From NCBI RefSeq assembly GCF_030733425.1, contig NZ_JASHIZ010000009.1, forward strand, positions 62,001 to 126,000: 64,000 nt of DNA, written 5' to 3'. The stretch's first letter is position 1. Each line of letters begins with the position of its first letter. The notes beneath the pieces are model-generated. The model was not told where the DNA came from. It saw only the letters and a list, made by a program, of their open reading frames with translations, and did not search any database. Made by a program: the position numbers and the translations under genes. This document shows, piece by piece, positions 17,468 to 25,190 of this stretch. The stretch comes from Roseovarius sp. MMSF_3350. GTDB taxonomy: Bacteria > Pseudomonadota > Alphaproteobacteria > Rhodobacterales > Rhodobacteraceae.

Positions 17468-18363
17468 AGATGTGGGTGATCAAGCTTCTGGTCTCGGCGG
17501 CGTTGATGGCCGCGATGCTGTGGTGGACCGACACCGCCCAAGTGGGCGCACGGCTGGCGCGGGCCGATTGGGGGTGGCTGGCGGTGAGCCTTGCGGCGTT
17601 GACGCTGGCGACGCTGTCGATGGCGCGGCGGTGGCAATTGACGGCGCAGGCGCTGGAGATACCGATCGGGTTCGGCGCGGCGGTGCGGGAATACTACGTT
17701 GCACAGCTGATCAACTCGGTCCTGCCCGGCGGTGTGCTGGGCGATGTGGGGCGCGCGGTGCGGGTGCGGCGGCAGGCCGACCTTGCACGTGCCGGGCAGT
17801 CGGTGGCGGCAGAGCGGCTGATGGGGCAGGTGGCGATGTTCGCTTTGTTGGCGCTGGGGCTGATCGGAGCGGTGCTGGTGCCCGGCGGGATTGCGTGGCC
17901 CGGCGGGGTGTGGGCGCTGCTGGTCGCGCTGCCGGTGCTGTGCGCCGTGGCGCTGTGGGGCGCGCGGCGGTTCGAAACGACCCGGTCCTTTCCGGCGCTA
18001 GTGTGGCGTCTGATCGGGCACCAGCGGATCGTCGTGCACGCGCTGCTGGGAGCGCTTTTGCTGGTTCTGGGCCTTTATGCCGCGGCGCGGGCCACCGGAT
18101 CGGTCATTCCGCCGGAAGGGCTGTTCACGGTGTTGCCGCTGGTCTTCTGCGCCATGCTTGTGCCGCTGTCGGTCGCAGGCTGGGGCTGGCGCGAGGGGGC
18201 GGCGGCGGCGCTTTTTCCGCTGATCGGGCTGGATGCCAATGCGGGGGTGGCGATGGGTATCTGCTATGGCGCAATGATGCTGGTGTCCGCCTTGCCGGGG
18301 CTGGCGTTCGTGTGGGTGCCGGGCGGTGTGCGCGCGGCGCCGGAAGGGGCAGGGTCGTCATGA
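17464..18363 (+). CDS. YbhN/LPG-synthase-type transmembrane protein (UPF0104)
   Basis: This 299-residue protein has seven to eight membrane helices. The family signature YYVAQLINSVLPGGVLGDVGRAVRVRR (about residues 76-102) is clear, as is ERLMGQVAMFALL. Members include the flippase half of MprF and the hopanoid/lipid transporter HpnN-neighbour YbhN. The usual inferred role is lipid or lipid-linked molecule translocation across the inner membrane. There is no aminoacyl-transferase domain, so it does not make lysyl-phosphatidylglycerol itself. It overlaps both neighbours by four bases. Confidence 0.83.
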   Translation: MKMWVIKLLVSAALMAAMLWWTDTAQVGARLARADWGWLAVSLAALTLATLSMARRWQLTAQALEIPIGFGAAVREYYVAQLINSVLPGGVLGDVGRAVRVRRQADLARAGQSVAAERLMGQVAMFALLALGLIGAVLVPGGIAWPGGVWALLVALPVLCAVALWGARRFETTRSFPALVWRLIGHQRIVVHALLGALLLVLGLYAAARATGSVIPPEGLFTVLPLVFCAMLVPLSVAGWGWREGAAAALFPLIGLDANAGVAMGICYGAMMLVSALPGLAFVWVPGGVRAAPEGAGSS

Positions 18364-19412
18364 GCCGCGCGGTGTTCGCCATTCCCGGAGACAAGGATCA
18401 GCGCACGGGCGGCTACGTCTATGACGCGACGGTTCTGGACCGGCTGAACGCGATGGGCTTCGACACGGCGCACCTGGAATTGCCAGGCAGTTTCCCCGCG
18501 CCCTCCGCGGCGGACATGCAGACCACGTTCGATGCGCTGGCCGCCGTGCCGCGCGGTTGCCCGATCATCGTGGACGGGCTGGCTCTGGGAGCGATGGACC
18601 CGGCCCGGATGGCCGCGATCGAGGCCCCCGTGGTGGGCATGGTGCACCATCCGCTGGGCCTGGAAAGCGGCCTGGAGCCGGGGCGGGCGCGGGCGCTATT
18701 GCGCAACGAGGCCGAAGTGCTGGACCGCGCGGCGCATGTGATCGTGCCGAGCGCGCATATCGCCGGAATGGTGATGCGGGAGCTTGGAGTTGCGCGCGAC
18801 AAGGTCACGGTCGCACATCCGGGGTTCGAGCGGACAACAGACGCGGTAGGATCCCACACGAAGAAGGCGGAGCCGCCGCTGATCCTGTCGGTGGGCCTGT
18901 TGGCGCGGCGCAAGGGGCATGACGTGTTGCTGGAGGCGCTGAGCCGGTTGAAAGCGCTGGACTGGCAGGCCGAGATCGTCGGCAAGGCGCATGACGCCGA
19001 GACCGCGCGGGCGCTGGAGGCGCAGGCCGCCAAGCTGGGTTTGCAGGATCGCGTGACCTTTGCAGGGGAGGTCAGCGCGGGGGCGTTGCAGGACGCCTAT
19101 GCCCGCGCCAGCCTGTTTGCGCTGGCCACGCGGTACGAAGGCTATGGCATGGTTCTGAGCGAAGCGATGCTGCACGGCCTGCCGGTCGTGTCGTGCCGGG
19201 TGGGCGCTGTGCCGGAGACGGTGGGGGAGGCCGCGCTGCTGGTGGCGCCGGACGACCCCGGCGCGCTGGCCGGTACGATCGAGCGGTTGCTGACAGACCC
19301 CGGTACGGCGGAGCGCTATGCCGCCGCCGCGCAGGCGCGGGCGCAGTCCCTGACCGGCTGGGATCACACCGCACGCATTTTCGCCGGCGTTCTGGAACGG
19401 ATTGGCTCATGA
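18360..19412 (+). CDS. Glycosyltransferase family 4 protein
   Basis: This 350-residue cytosolic protein has two Rossmann-like halves. The second half has the GT4 features: PLILSVGLLARRKGHDVLLEAL, the E-x7-E site in RYEGYGMVLSEAM (retaining GT-B enzymes) and GLPVVSCRVGAVPETVG. The N-terminal acceptor half begins AIPGDKDQRTGGYVYD. It transfers a sugar from a nucleotide donor to an unknown acceptor. Its place between membrane-lipid genes and pteridine/flavin-like genes suggests that it decorates the product of the operon. It overlaps the preceding gene by four bases; 63 bases separate it from the next. Confidence 0.87.
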   Translation: MSRAVFAIPGDKDQRTGGYVYDATVLDRLNAMGFDTAHLELPGSFPAPSAADMQTTFDALAAVPRGCPIIVDGLALGAMDPARMAAIEAPVVGMVHHPLGLESGLEPGRARALLRNEAEVLDRAAHVIVPSAHIAGMVMRELGVARDKVTVAHPGFERTTDAVGSHTKKAEPPLILSVGLLARRKGHDVLLEALSRLKALDWQAEIVGKAHDAETARALEAQAAKLGLQDRVTFAGEVSAGALQDAYARASLFALATRYEGYGMVLSEAMLHGLPVVSCRVGAVPETVGEAALLVAPDDPGALAGTIERLLTDPGTAERYAAAAQARAQSLTGWDHTARIFAGVLERIGS

Positions 19413-19475
19413 GCCGGTTAACATATCGGAAAAAAGCGGCTTTTGCGCCGCATCACTCCAGGAAACGGAAGTCTT

Positions 19476-19871
19476 ATGTTCGCTGTTGAAGTCCGCGATC
19501 ACATCATGATCGCACATTCCCTGCCATCCCCGGTCTTCGGCCCCGCACAGGGCCTGCACGGAGCGACCTTTGTTGTCGATGCCGCGTTTTATACCGAGGA
19601 TCTCGACGAAAACGGGCTGGTCGTGGATATCGGTCTGGCGACCGAAGCGCTGAATGCCGCTCTGGAGCCGCTGAAATACGGTAACCTGGATGACAAGCCC
19701 GAGTTCGAGGGCAGGATCACCACCACCGAATTCTTGTGCCACCACATCTGGGCGCAGCTTCGGGATCGGGCGAAATCGGAAGGGCTTGGCGACGGCGGGC
19801 GCGTCAAGCGCATCCGGGTCCAGCTTCATGAAAGCCATGTGGCGCGTGGGTGGTATGAATCAGATATCTGA
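19476..19871 (+). CDS. 6-pyruvoyltetrahydropterin synthase/QueD homologue lacking key residues
   Basis: The protein is 131 residues, the normal size. Family fold is shown by FAVEVRDHIMIAHSL at the start, LVVDIGLATEAL (the D-F/I pair after the beta hairpin), TTEFLCHHIWAQL and the C-terminal VQLHESHVARGWY with its conserved Glu. The zinc site should be His plus HxH: His 14 is present, but the HGH motif reads HGA (residues 28-30). The catalytic Cys expected a few residues before it is absent. It is therefore unlikely to be a standard QueD or PTPS, and may have a changed reaction or metal site. The downstream methyltransferase starts inside its 3' end. Confidence 0.8.
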   Translation: MFAVEVRDHIMIAHSLPSPVFGPAQGLHGATFVVDAAFYTEDLDENGLVVDIGLATEALNAALEPLKYGNLDDKPEFEGRITTTEFLCHHIWAQLRDRAKSEGLGDGGRVKRIRVQLHESHVARGWYESDI

Positions 19872-20676
19872 CACCCAGTTCCAGGCCGATTGGCTGAGCC
19901 TGCGCGAGGCGGCGGACCACGCGGCGCGGGACGCGACGCTTTTGGCGCGCGCCGCGGATTGCGTGCGGCCGGGAATGCGCGTGCTGGACCTTGGCAGCGG
20001 CACCGGATCGACCGCGCGGGCCTTTGCCGCAGCGGGCTACGACAGGCTGGAGTGGTGTTTTCTGGACACCGACGCGGAGCACTTGCAAGTGGCCAAGGCG
20101 CGCCACCCGATGGCCGACTGCGTGCAGGCCAGTGCGTGGGACGTGGAAGGCCTGCCGCTGGAGCATGTGGGGCTGGTGACGGCCTCGGCCCTGTTGGACC
20201 TGATGAGCATCGGCTGGGCCGACGCGCTTGCCGACAGGCTGGGGGATGCGGGGCTGCCGTTCTATGCCGCCCTGAGTTTTGACGGGCGGATGCGGTGGGA
20301 TCCGCCAGGGGCGGCAGATGCCGATGTGGTCGCGGCGTTCAACCGGCATCAGCAGGGCGACAAGGGCGGACAGGCGGCGATGGGCCCGGAGGCCGCGAAG
20401 CTTACCGCGAAGGCGTTCGAGGCGCGGGGCTTTGCGGTGGCGCTGGCTGACAGCGCCTGGCGCCTCGGGCCGGACAACGCGGCCTTGCAGGCCGAGTTCG
20501 TGAACGGCGTGGGCAAGGCGGCCGCGGAGGCCGGAGAGGCCAGGGCGGATCGCTGGGCGGAGACAAGGCGCGGGGCGGCGGGTCATACCGCGCTGAGCGT
20601 CGGGCACAGCGACCTTCTGGCGCTCCCGCCGCAACACCGTGCCGGGCAGGATGATCGGAGTAAAGCATGGAAATGA
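19855..20676 (+). CDS. Class I SAM-dependent methyltransferase
   Basis: The protein is 273 residues from the ATG at 19855, which overlaps the PTPS-like gene by 17 bases. Motif I for SAM binding is RVLDLGSGTGSTARAFA (about residues 42-58), the acidic end of strand two is CFLDTDAEH, and motif IV-like sequence is LVTASALLDLM. The central part FYAALSFDGRMRWDPP looks like the acceptor region. It methylates a small molecule, probably the product of this operon, since it is coupled to PTPS-, RibD- and RibA-like genes. The exact target is not identifiable. Confidence 0.83.
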   Translation: MNQISDTQFQADWLSLREAADHAARDATLLARAADCVRPGMRVLDLGSGTGSTARAFAAAGYDRLEWCFLDTDAEHLQVAKARHPMADCVQASAWDVEGLPLEHVGLVTASALLDLMSIGWADALADRLGDAGLPFYAALSFDGRMRWDPPGAADADVVAAFNRHQQGDKGGQAAMGPEAAKLTAKAFEARGFAVALADSAWRLGPDNAALQAEFVNGVGKAAAEAGEARADRWAETRRGAAGHTALSVGHSDLLALPPQHRAGQDDRSKAWK

Positions 20677-21491
20677 TTGATGTCACCCCAAGGGTCTGGG
20701 CCCGTATCCTGGCCGCACGCAAAGACGAGGCGTGCCTGTGCTGCGGCGACTGGAGTTCGGGCGAACGCGCGGCGCTGACGCTGTATGGCGGCATGACGCG
20801 CACGGTGTCGGGGCAAAGCGTGATCGCGCAGATCGGGCAGTCCCTCGACGGGCGCGTCGCCACCGAGTCGGGCGATGCGCAGGACATTTCAGGCAAGGAC
20901 GGGCTGGCTCACTTGCACCGGCTGCGCGCGCTTGCCGACGCGGTGGTGATCGGTGTGAAGACGGCGCTGCACGACAATCCGCGTTTGACCGTGCGGCTGG
21001 CCAAGGGGCGCAACCCGGCACGGGTGGTGATCGACCCCCACGGCCGCTTGCCCAACGATGCCGGCCTGCTGCGCGACGAAAGCGCCCGGCGAATCGTGAT
21101 CCAGGCGGTGGACAAACCCCGCCCCGAAGACGTGGAGGTGATACGGCTGCCGCGCGGCGAATGGATCTCGCCGGGCCAGATCCTGGCCGCGCTGCGGGGG
21201 CTTGGCCTGGATCACGTTCTGATCGAAGGCGGCGGGATCACCATCGCGCAGTTCCTGGAGGCGGGCCTGTTGACGCGGTTGCACGTGGCCGTGGCGCCGC
21301 TGCTGATCGGGGCCGGGCCGACCGGGCTGAAGACGTCGCCAGTGCCCTGCCTGGCCGAGGCGTTGCGTCCCAAGACCGAAGTGTATGGCCTGGGGTCCGA
21401 CGTGCTCTTCGATTGTGCGTTGGCACCGGCACCGCCGGCGCAGGTGCTGTGGCCGCATCGTGTGCGCGAACGTCCCGCGCTGCGGCACTGA
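20667..21491 (+). CDS. RibD-type reductase (RibD C-terminal domain family), no deaminase domain
   Basis: The protein is 274 residues. The reductase domain starts near residue 52 (IAQIGQSLDGRVAT) and contains HRLRALADAVVIGVKTAL, DNPRLTVR, ARVVIDPHGRLP and the NADPH-loop sequence LIEGGGITIAQFLEAGLL. This is the fold that reduces the ribosyl group of the riboflavin precursor 2,5-diamino-6-ribosylamino-pyrimidinone phosphate, or dihydrofolate. The usual N-terminal zinc deaminase of RibD is replaced by 50 unrelated residues with a CLCCG motif. It overlaps the methyltransferase gene by ten bases. It likely acts on the RibA product from the next gene. Confidence 0.85.
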   Translation: MEMIDVTPRVWARILAARKDEACLCCGDWSSGERAALTLYGGMTRTVSGQSVIAQIGQSLDGRVATESGDAQDISGKDGLAHLHRLRALADAVVIGVKTALHDNPRLTVRLAKGRNPARVVIDPHGRLPNDAGLLRDESARRIVIQAVDKPRPEDVEVIRLPRGEWISPGQILAALRGLGLDHVLIEGGGITIAQFLEAGLLTRLHVAVAPLLIGAGPTGLKTSPVPCLAEALRPKTEVYGLGSDVLFDCALAPAPPAQVLWPHRVRERPALRH

Positions 21492-21504
21492 AGGAAATGC
21501 CCCC

Positions 21505-22659
21505 ATGCCAGATACCCCAACCGATAGTCCGAAAGTACCGCACATGTCCCCAGTTCCTCAAAGCCTTCTTCCCAGTGTCGCCGAACGCCTGAGCCGGGTG
21601 CAATCAGACCTGCGGCTTGGGCTGCCGTGCCTTCTGACCGATGGGCCGGTTCGCGCCGTGGCGGTGGCGGCCGAGACACTGACGCAGGCGCGGCTGGACG
21701 CGTTGCGCGACCTTTTCGGTGTGCCGGAGCTGGTTTTGACGGGCAACCGGGCCAGGGCCGCGATGGCGCCCGTGCAAAGTGCCGACATCTGGGATCTGCC
21801 GGTGCGGATCCGTCCGCCGGAACAGGCCGACCTCGCCTGGTTCATGCGGCTGGCCGATGCCGGGCAGGATACCGCGGGTCCGGTCGCGCCGCTGCACCGG
21901 GTAAGGGACAGGGAAGCGCGGCTGCACGGGCTGGCGCTGAGCGTGGTGAAGTCGTCGGAACTGCTGCCTGCGGCGCTGATCTTCGCGCTGGCCGACGACC
22001 GGGCGATACCCGAGGGGCTGAGCATGACGGCGGTCGACCTGGCCGAGGCATTGAGCCATTTCGCGCAGACACCCGCGCTGTCGCCGGTGGCCGCGGCCGG
22101 CCTGCCCGTCGAGGCGCATGACAGCGGCAAGCTGCACGTTTTCCGCGACCCCGATGGCCGGACAGAGCACTATGCGTTCGAGATCGGCACGCCGGATCCG
22201 GCACGCCCGGTGCTGGCGCGGCTGCATTCGGCGTGCTTCACCGGGGATGTGCTGGGCAGTCTGAAATGCGACTGCGGGCCGCAGCTTCGCGCGGCGATGC
22301 TGCGCATGGGCGAGGAGGGCGCGGGGCTGCTGCTTTACCTCAACCAGGAAGGCCGCGGAATCGGGCTGGCCAACAAGATGCGGGTCTATGACCTGCAATC
22401 GCGGGGGCTGGACACGGTGGATGCCAATCATGCGCTGGGGTTCGAGGATGACGAGCGAGATTTCCGCGTGGCGGCGGTGATGCTGCGCAACCTTGGCTTC
22501 GGGGCGGTGCGGCTGCTGACCAACAACCCCGCCAAGGTGCACACGTTCCGGGCGCAGGGGATCGAGGTTGTCGAGCAATTGCCGCTGCGGGTTGGCAAGA
22601 ACATCCACAACAGCGGTTATCTGGCAGTGAAGGCGCTGAAATCCGGACACGCGCTGTGA
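21505..22659 (+). CDS. ribA: GTP cyclohydrolase II
   Basis: The protein is 384 residues from the ATG at 21505 (AAGGAA 8 bases upstream). The C-terminal half is a complete GTP cyclohydrolase II: zinc cysteines in SACFTGDVLGSLKCDCG (Cys 244, 255, 257), GTP-binding QEGRGIGLANK and the arginine- and asparagine-rich LTNNPAKVHTF segment. It opens GTP to formate, pyrophosphate and the 2,5-diamino-6-ribosylamino-pyrimidinone phosphate. The first about 190 residues are an extension in which I cannot recognise an active DHBP synthase site. No ribB, ribE or ribH is adjacent, so it may feed the neighbouring unusual genes rather than riboflavin. Confidence 0.92.
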   Translation: MPDTPTDSPKVPHMSPVPQSLLPSVAERLSRVQSDLRLGLPCLLTDGPVRAVAVAAETLTQARLDALRDLFGVPELVLTGNRARAAMAPVQSADIWDLPVRIRPPEQADLAWFMRLADAGQDTAGPVAPLHRVRDREARLHGLALSVVKSSELLPAALIFALADDRAIPEGLSMTAVDLAEALSHFAQTPALSPVAAAGLPVEAHDSGKLHVFRDPDGRTEHYAFEIGTPDPARPVLARLHSACFTGDVLGSLKCDCGPQLRAAMLRMGEEGAGLLLYLNQEGRGIGLANKMRVYDLQSRGLDTVDANHALGFEDDERDFRVAAVMLRNLGFGAVRLLTNNPAKVHTFRAQGIEVVEQLPLRVGKNIHNSGYLAVKALKSGHAL

Positions 22660-23633
22660 GCGACTGCGTGGCCAAGGCCCTTTGGATCACCGGCGCGGGT
22701 GCGGTCGGGATGCGTGAGACCGCGTTCAAGGCCGGGCCGGGCATGGTGGAGGTCGAAACGCTTTATTCGGGGATCAGCCGGGGCACGGAACGGCTGGTCT
22801 GGAGCGGAGGGGTGCCGGAGAGCGAGCACGAGACGATGAAGGCGCCGTTCCAGGAAGGCGATTTCAGCTTTCCGGTGAAGTATGGCTATGCCGCCGTGGG
22901 CCGCGTGGCGGAAGGTTCGGGCAAGGGGCAGACCGTGTTTGCCCTGCACCCGCACCAGGAGCGGTTCGCCGTGCCGGAGGAAGCCGCCGTGCCGGTGCCC
23001 AAGGGCGTGCCGGCCGAGCGTGCCGTGCTGGCCGCCAACATGGAAACCGCCCTCAACATCGTTTGGGATTCCGGCGTGTCGGCCGGCGACCGCGTGACGG
23101 TGGTCGGGGCGGGCGTGGTCGGCGCTCTGACGGGATATCTGTGCGCAAGGATGCCAGGGGCGGAGGTGTGCCTCGTGGATGTCGATGCGGAAAAGGCGGC
23201 GCTGGCCGAGAGCCTTGGCTGTGACTTCGCGGCGCCGGGGCAGGCAGCGAGCGAGCGTGACGTGGTGGTCCACGCCTCGGCAAGCGCGGAGGGGCTGGCG
23301 ACTGCGATCGGGCTGGCGGGGATGGAGGCGACCATCGTCGAGGCCAGCTGGTTCGGGACGCGTCGGCCCGAGGTGCCGCTTGGCGGAGCGTTTCACCAGC
23401 GTCGCCTGCGGATCGTCGGCAGCCAGGTGGGACAGGTGCCGCCCGGGCGCCGGGCGCGCTGGAGCTATCGCCGCAGGTTGGAAAAGGCGCTGGACCTTTT
23501 GGTTGACCCCGCGCTGGACGTGCTGATTTCGGGCGAGACGGCGTTCGACCGCCTGGAGGAGGACTATGGCGCGATACTGGAGCATGCGGCCACGCTTTGC
23601 CACCGGGTCCGGTACGGGCCGGTGCGAGCGTGA
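22656..23633 (+). CDS. Medium-chain dehydrogenase/reductase (zinc-binding alcohol dehydrogenase-like), GTG start
   Basis: The protein is 325 residues. It has the MDR N-terminal GroES-like half (VEVETLYSGISRGTE, FPVKYGYAAVGRV) and a Rossmann half with VTVVGAGVVGALTGYL and the acidic strand end CLVDVD, which points to NAD. The catalytic-zinc Cys of classical alcohol dehydrogenases is replaced by Ser in SGISRGTE, and no four-cysteine structural zinc lobe is visible. It may therefore be a reductase or epimerase rather than a zinc alcohol dehydrogenase. The GTG overlaps the ribA stop by four bases. It is the last gene of the operon, with only four bases to the convergent znuB stop. Confidence 0.82.
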   Translation: MSDCVAKALWITGAGAVGMRETAFKAGPGMVEVETLYSGISRGTERLVWSGGVPESEHETMKAPFQEGDFSFPVKYGYAAVGRVAEGSGKGQTVFALHPHQERFAVPEEAAVPVPKGVPAERAVLAANMETALNIVWDSGVSAGDRVTVVGAGVVGALTGYLCARMPGAEVCLVDVDAEKAALAESLGCDFAAPGQAASERDVVVHASASAEGLATAIGLAGMEATIVEASWFGTRRPEVPLGGAFHQRRLRIVGSQVGQVPPGRRARWSYRRRLEKALDLLVDPALDVLISGETAFDRLEEDYGAILEHAATLCHRVRYGPVRA

Positions 23634-23637
23634 CCGG

Positions 23638-24429
23638 TCAGGCGCGCAGGCCACGCACAAAGCTGGTGAGTGCGAAGAAGATCGCCGCGACGCAGACGAT
23701 TGAGGGCCCCGCCGGCGTGTCGAGCAGATAGGCCGAGTGCAACCCCGCCACGGCGGAGACCGCGCCGATGACGGCGCCGAACAGGGCCATCTGTTCGGGC
23801 GTGCGCGACAGCGGCCGGGCGGCGGCGGCCGGGATGATCAGCATCGCGGCGATCAGCAGAACGCCGACCACCTTGATGGCCACGGCCACCGTGATGGCGA
23901 GCGCGAGGGTGAGGATCAGCTGCTCGCGGCGCGGGTCGATGCCGCTGGCATGGGCGAGATCCGGGCTGAGGGTCGAGGTCAGGAGCGCGGACCAGCGCCA
24001 GCCGATCAGGGCCACCACCAGCACCGCGCCGCCCCAGATCACCGCGAGATCGCCGCGCGAGACCGCAAGAATGTCCCCGAAGAGATAAGCCATCAGGTCG
24101 ATCCGGATGCCCGAGAGGAACGACACCGCCACCAGCCCGAAGGCCAGTGCGGAATGCGCCAGCACGCCCAGAAGCGTGTCCATCGCGTAGCCGCGGCCGG
24201 TCAGCACGGTGACGGTGAGGGCCATGGCCAGCGCCACGGCCACGGCGCCGGCGAAAATCGAGATCTGCAAGGCCAGCGACAGCGCCACGCCGAGGATCGC
24301 GGCATGGGCGGTGGCGTCGCCGAAATAGGCCATGCGCCGCCAGACGACGAAGCTGCCCAGAGGAGCGGCGGCGCAGGCCACGCCGATACCGGCCAGTGCG
24401 GCGCGGGTCATGAAATCGTCCAGCATCAT
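23638..24429 (-). CDS. znuB: Zinc ABC transporter permease
   Basis: The protein is 263 residues with seven to eight membrane helices of the ABC-3 family. Recognisable stretches are GSFVVWRRMAYFGDATAHAAILG, FGDILAVSRGDL and KVVGVLLIAAMLIIPAAAARPLS. It forms the inner-membrane channel for Zn(II) fed by ZnuA and driven by ZnuC. It overlaps znuC by four bases and is the last gene of the zur-znuC-znuB operon. Confidence 0.95.
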   Translation of the reverse strand: MMLDDFMTRAALAGIGVACAAAPLGSFVVWRRMAYFGDATAHAAILGVALSLALQISIFAGAVAVALAMALTVTVLTGRGYAMDTLLGVLAHSALAFGLVAVSFLSGIRIDLMAYLFGDILAVSRGDLAVIWGGAVLVVALIGWRWSALLTSTLSPDLAHASGIDPRREQLILTLALAITVAVAIKVVGVLLIAAMLIIPAAAARPLSRTPEQMALFGAVIGAVSAVAGLHSAYLLDTPAGPSIVCVAAIFFALTSFVRGLRA

Positions 24430-25190
24430 TCGGCAGCCTTCGTCGTGGAGTCGTCGTGCGCGTGGTCGTGACCGCAGGTGGCGTCATGGCTGTGGTCATG
24501 GTCGTGCCGGTAGAGCGCCAGTGCGCCCCCGGTGCCGGTGCCGAACAGGGCCTGGTATTCGGGGGCCGCCGAGACGATCTCCGGCGTGCCTTCGCAGCAG
24601 ACATGTCCGTTGAGGCAGATCACCCTGTCGGAGGCGCTCATGACCACGTGCAGTTCGTGGCTGATCATCACAACGGCGCAGCCGGTCGCGGCGCGCACCT
24701 CCTCGATCTGGCGGTAAAAGGCGGCAGACCCGGGCTGGTCGAGACCCTGCGTCGCCTCGTCGAGCAGGAGCAGGTTGGGCTGTCCGATCAGGGCGCGGGC
24801 CAGGAGGATGCGTTGCATCTGCCCGCCCGACAGGCCCGACATCTGCCGGTTCGAGAGGTCGGGTACGCCGGCGCGGTCGAGGGCGGCGGCGATCTGGGTC
24901 GGGGTCGCGCCGCCGGGCAGGCGCAGGAAACGCGACACGGTCATCGGCAGTGTCGGGTCGATATGCAGCTTTTGCGGCACGTAGCCAATGCGCAGCCCCG
25001 CGCCACGCTCGATCCGGCCCGAGGCCGGCGTCACCGCGCCGATGAGCGCGCGCAGCAAGGTCGTCTTGCCCGAGCCGTTGGGGCCGACCACGGTGAGGAT
25101 CTCGCCGGGGTCGATTTCCAGGCTCACGCCGCGCAATACCTTAGTGGCGCCGTAGCCGACGCTGATGTTCTGGACGGAGACGAGGCTCAT
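24426..25190 (-). CDS. znuC: Zinc ABC transporter ATP-binding protein
   Basis: The protein is 254 residues with all ABC motifs: Walker A GPNGSGKTTLLRAL, Q-loop YVPQKLHI, signature LSGGQMQRILLARAL, Walker B LLLLDEATQGLD and the switch His in MISHELHVV. The C-terminus is a His/Asp-rich tail (YRHDHDHSHDATCGHDHAH) that could bind Zn(II), an uncommon add-on on the ATPase. It energises ZnuB. It overlaps zur upstream and znuB downstream by four bases each. Confidence 0.95.
   Translation of the reverse strand: MSLVSVQNISVGYGATKVLRGVSLEIDPGEILTVVGPNGSGKTTLLRALIGAVTPASGRIERGAGLRIGYVPQKLHIDPTLPMTVSRFLRLPGGATPTQIAAALDRAGVPDLSNRQMSGLSGGQMQRILLARALIGQPNLLLLDEATQGLDQPGSAAFYRQIEEVRAATGCAVVMISHELHVVMSASDRVICLNGHVCCEGTPEIVSAAPEYQALFGTGTGGALALYRHDHDHSHDATCGHDHAHDDSTTKAAE

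Noticed and set aside
19476..19871. Annotation as a normal queD
   Set aside because: The missing zinc His and catalytic Cys, and the absence of queC, queE and queF nearby, make the standard queuosine role unlikely.
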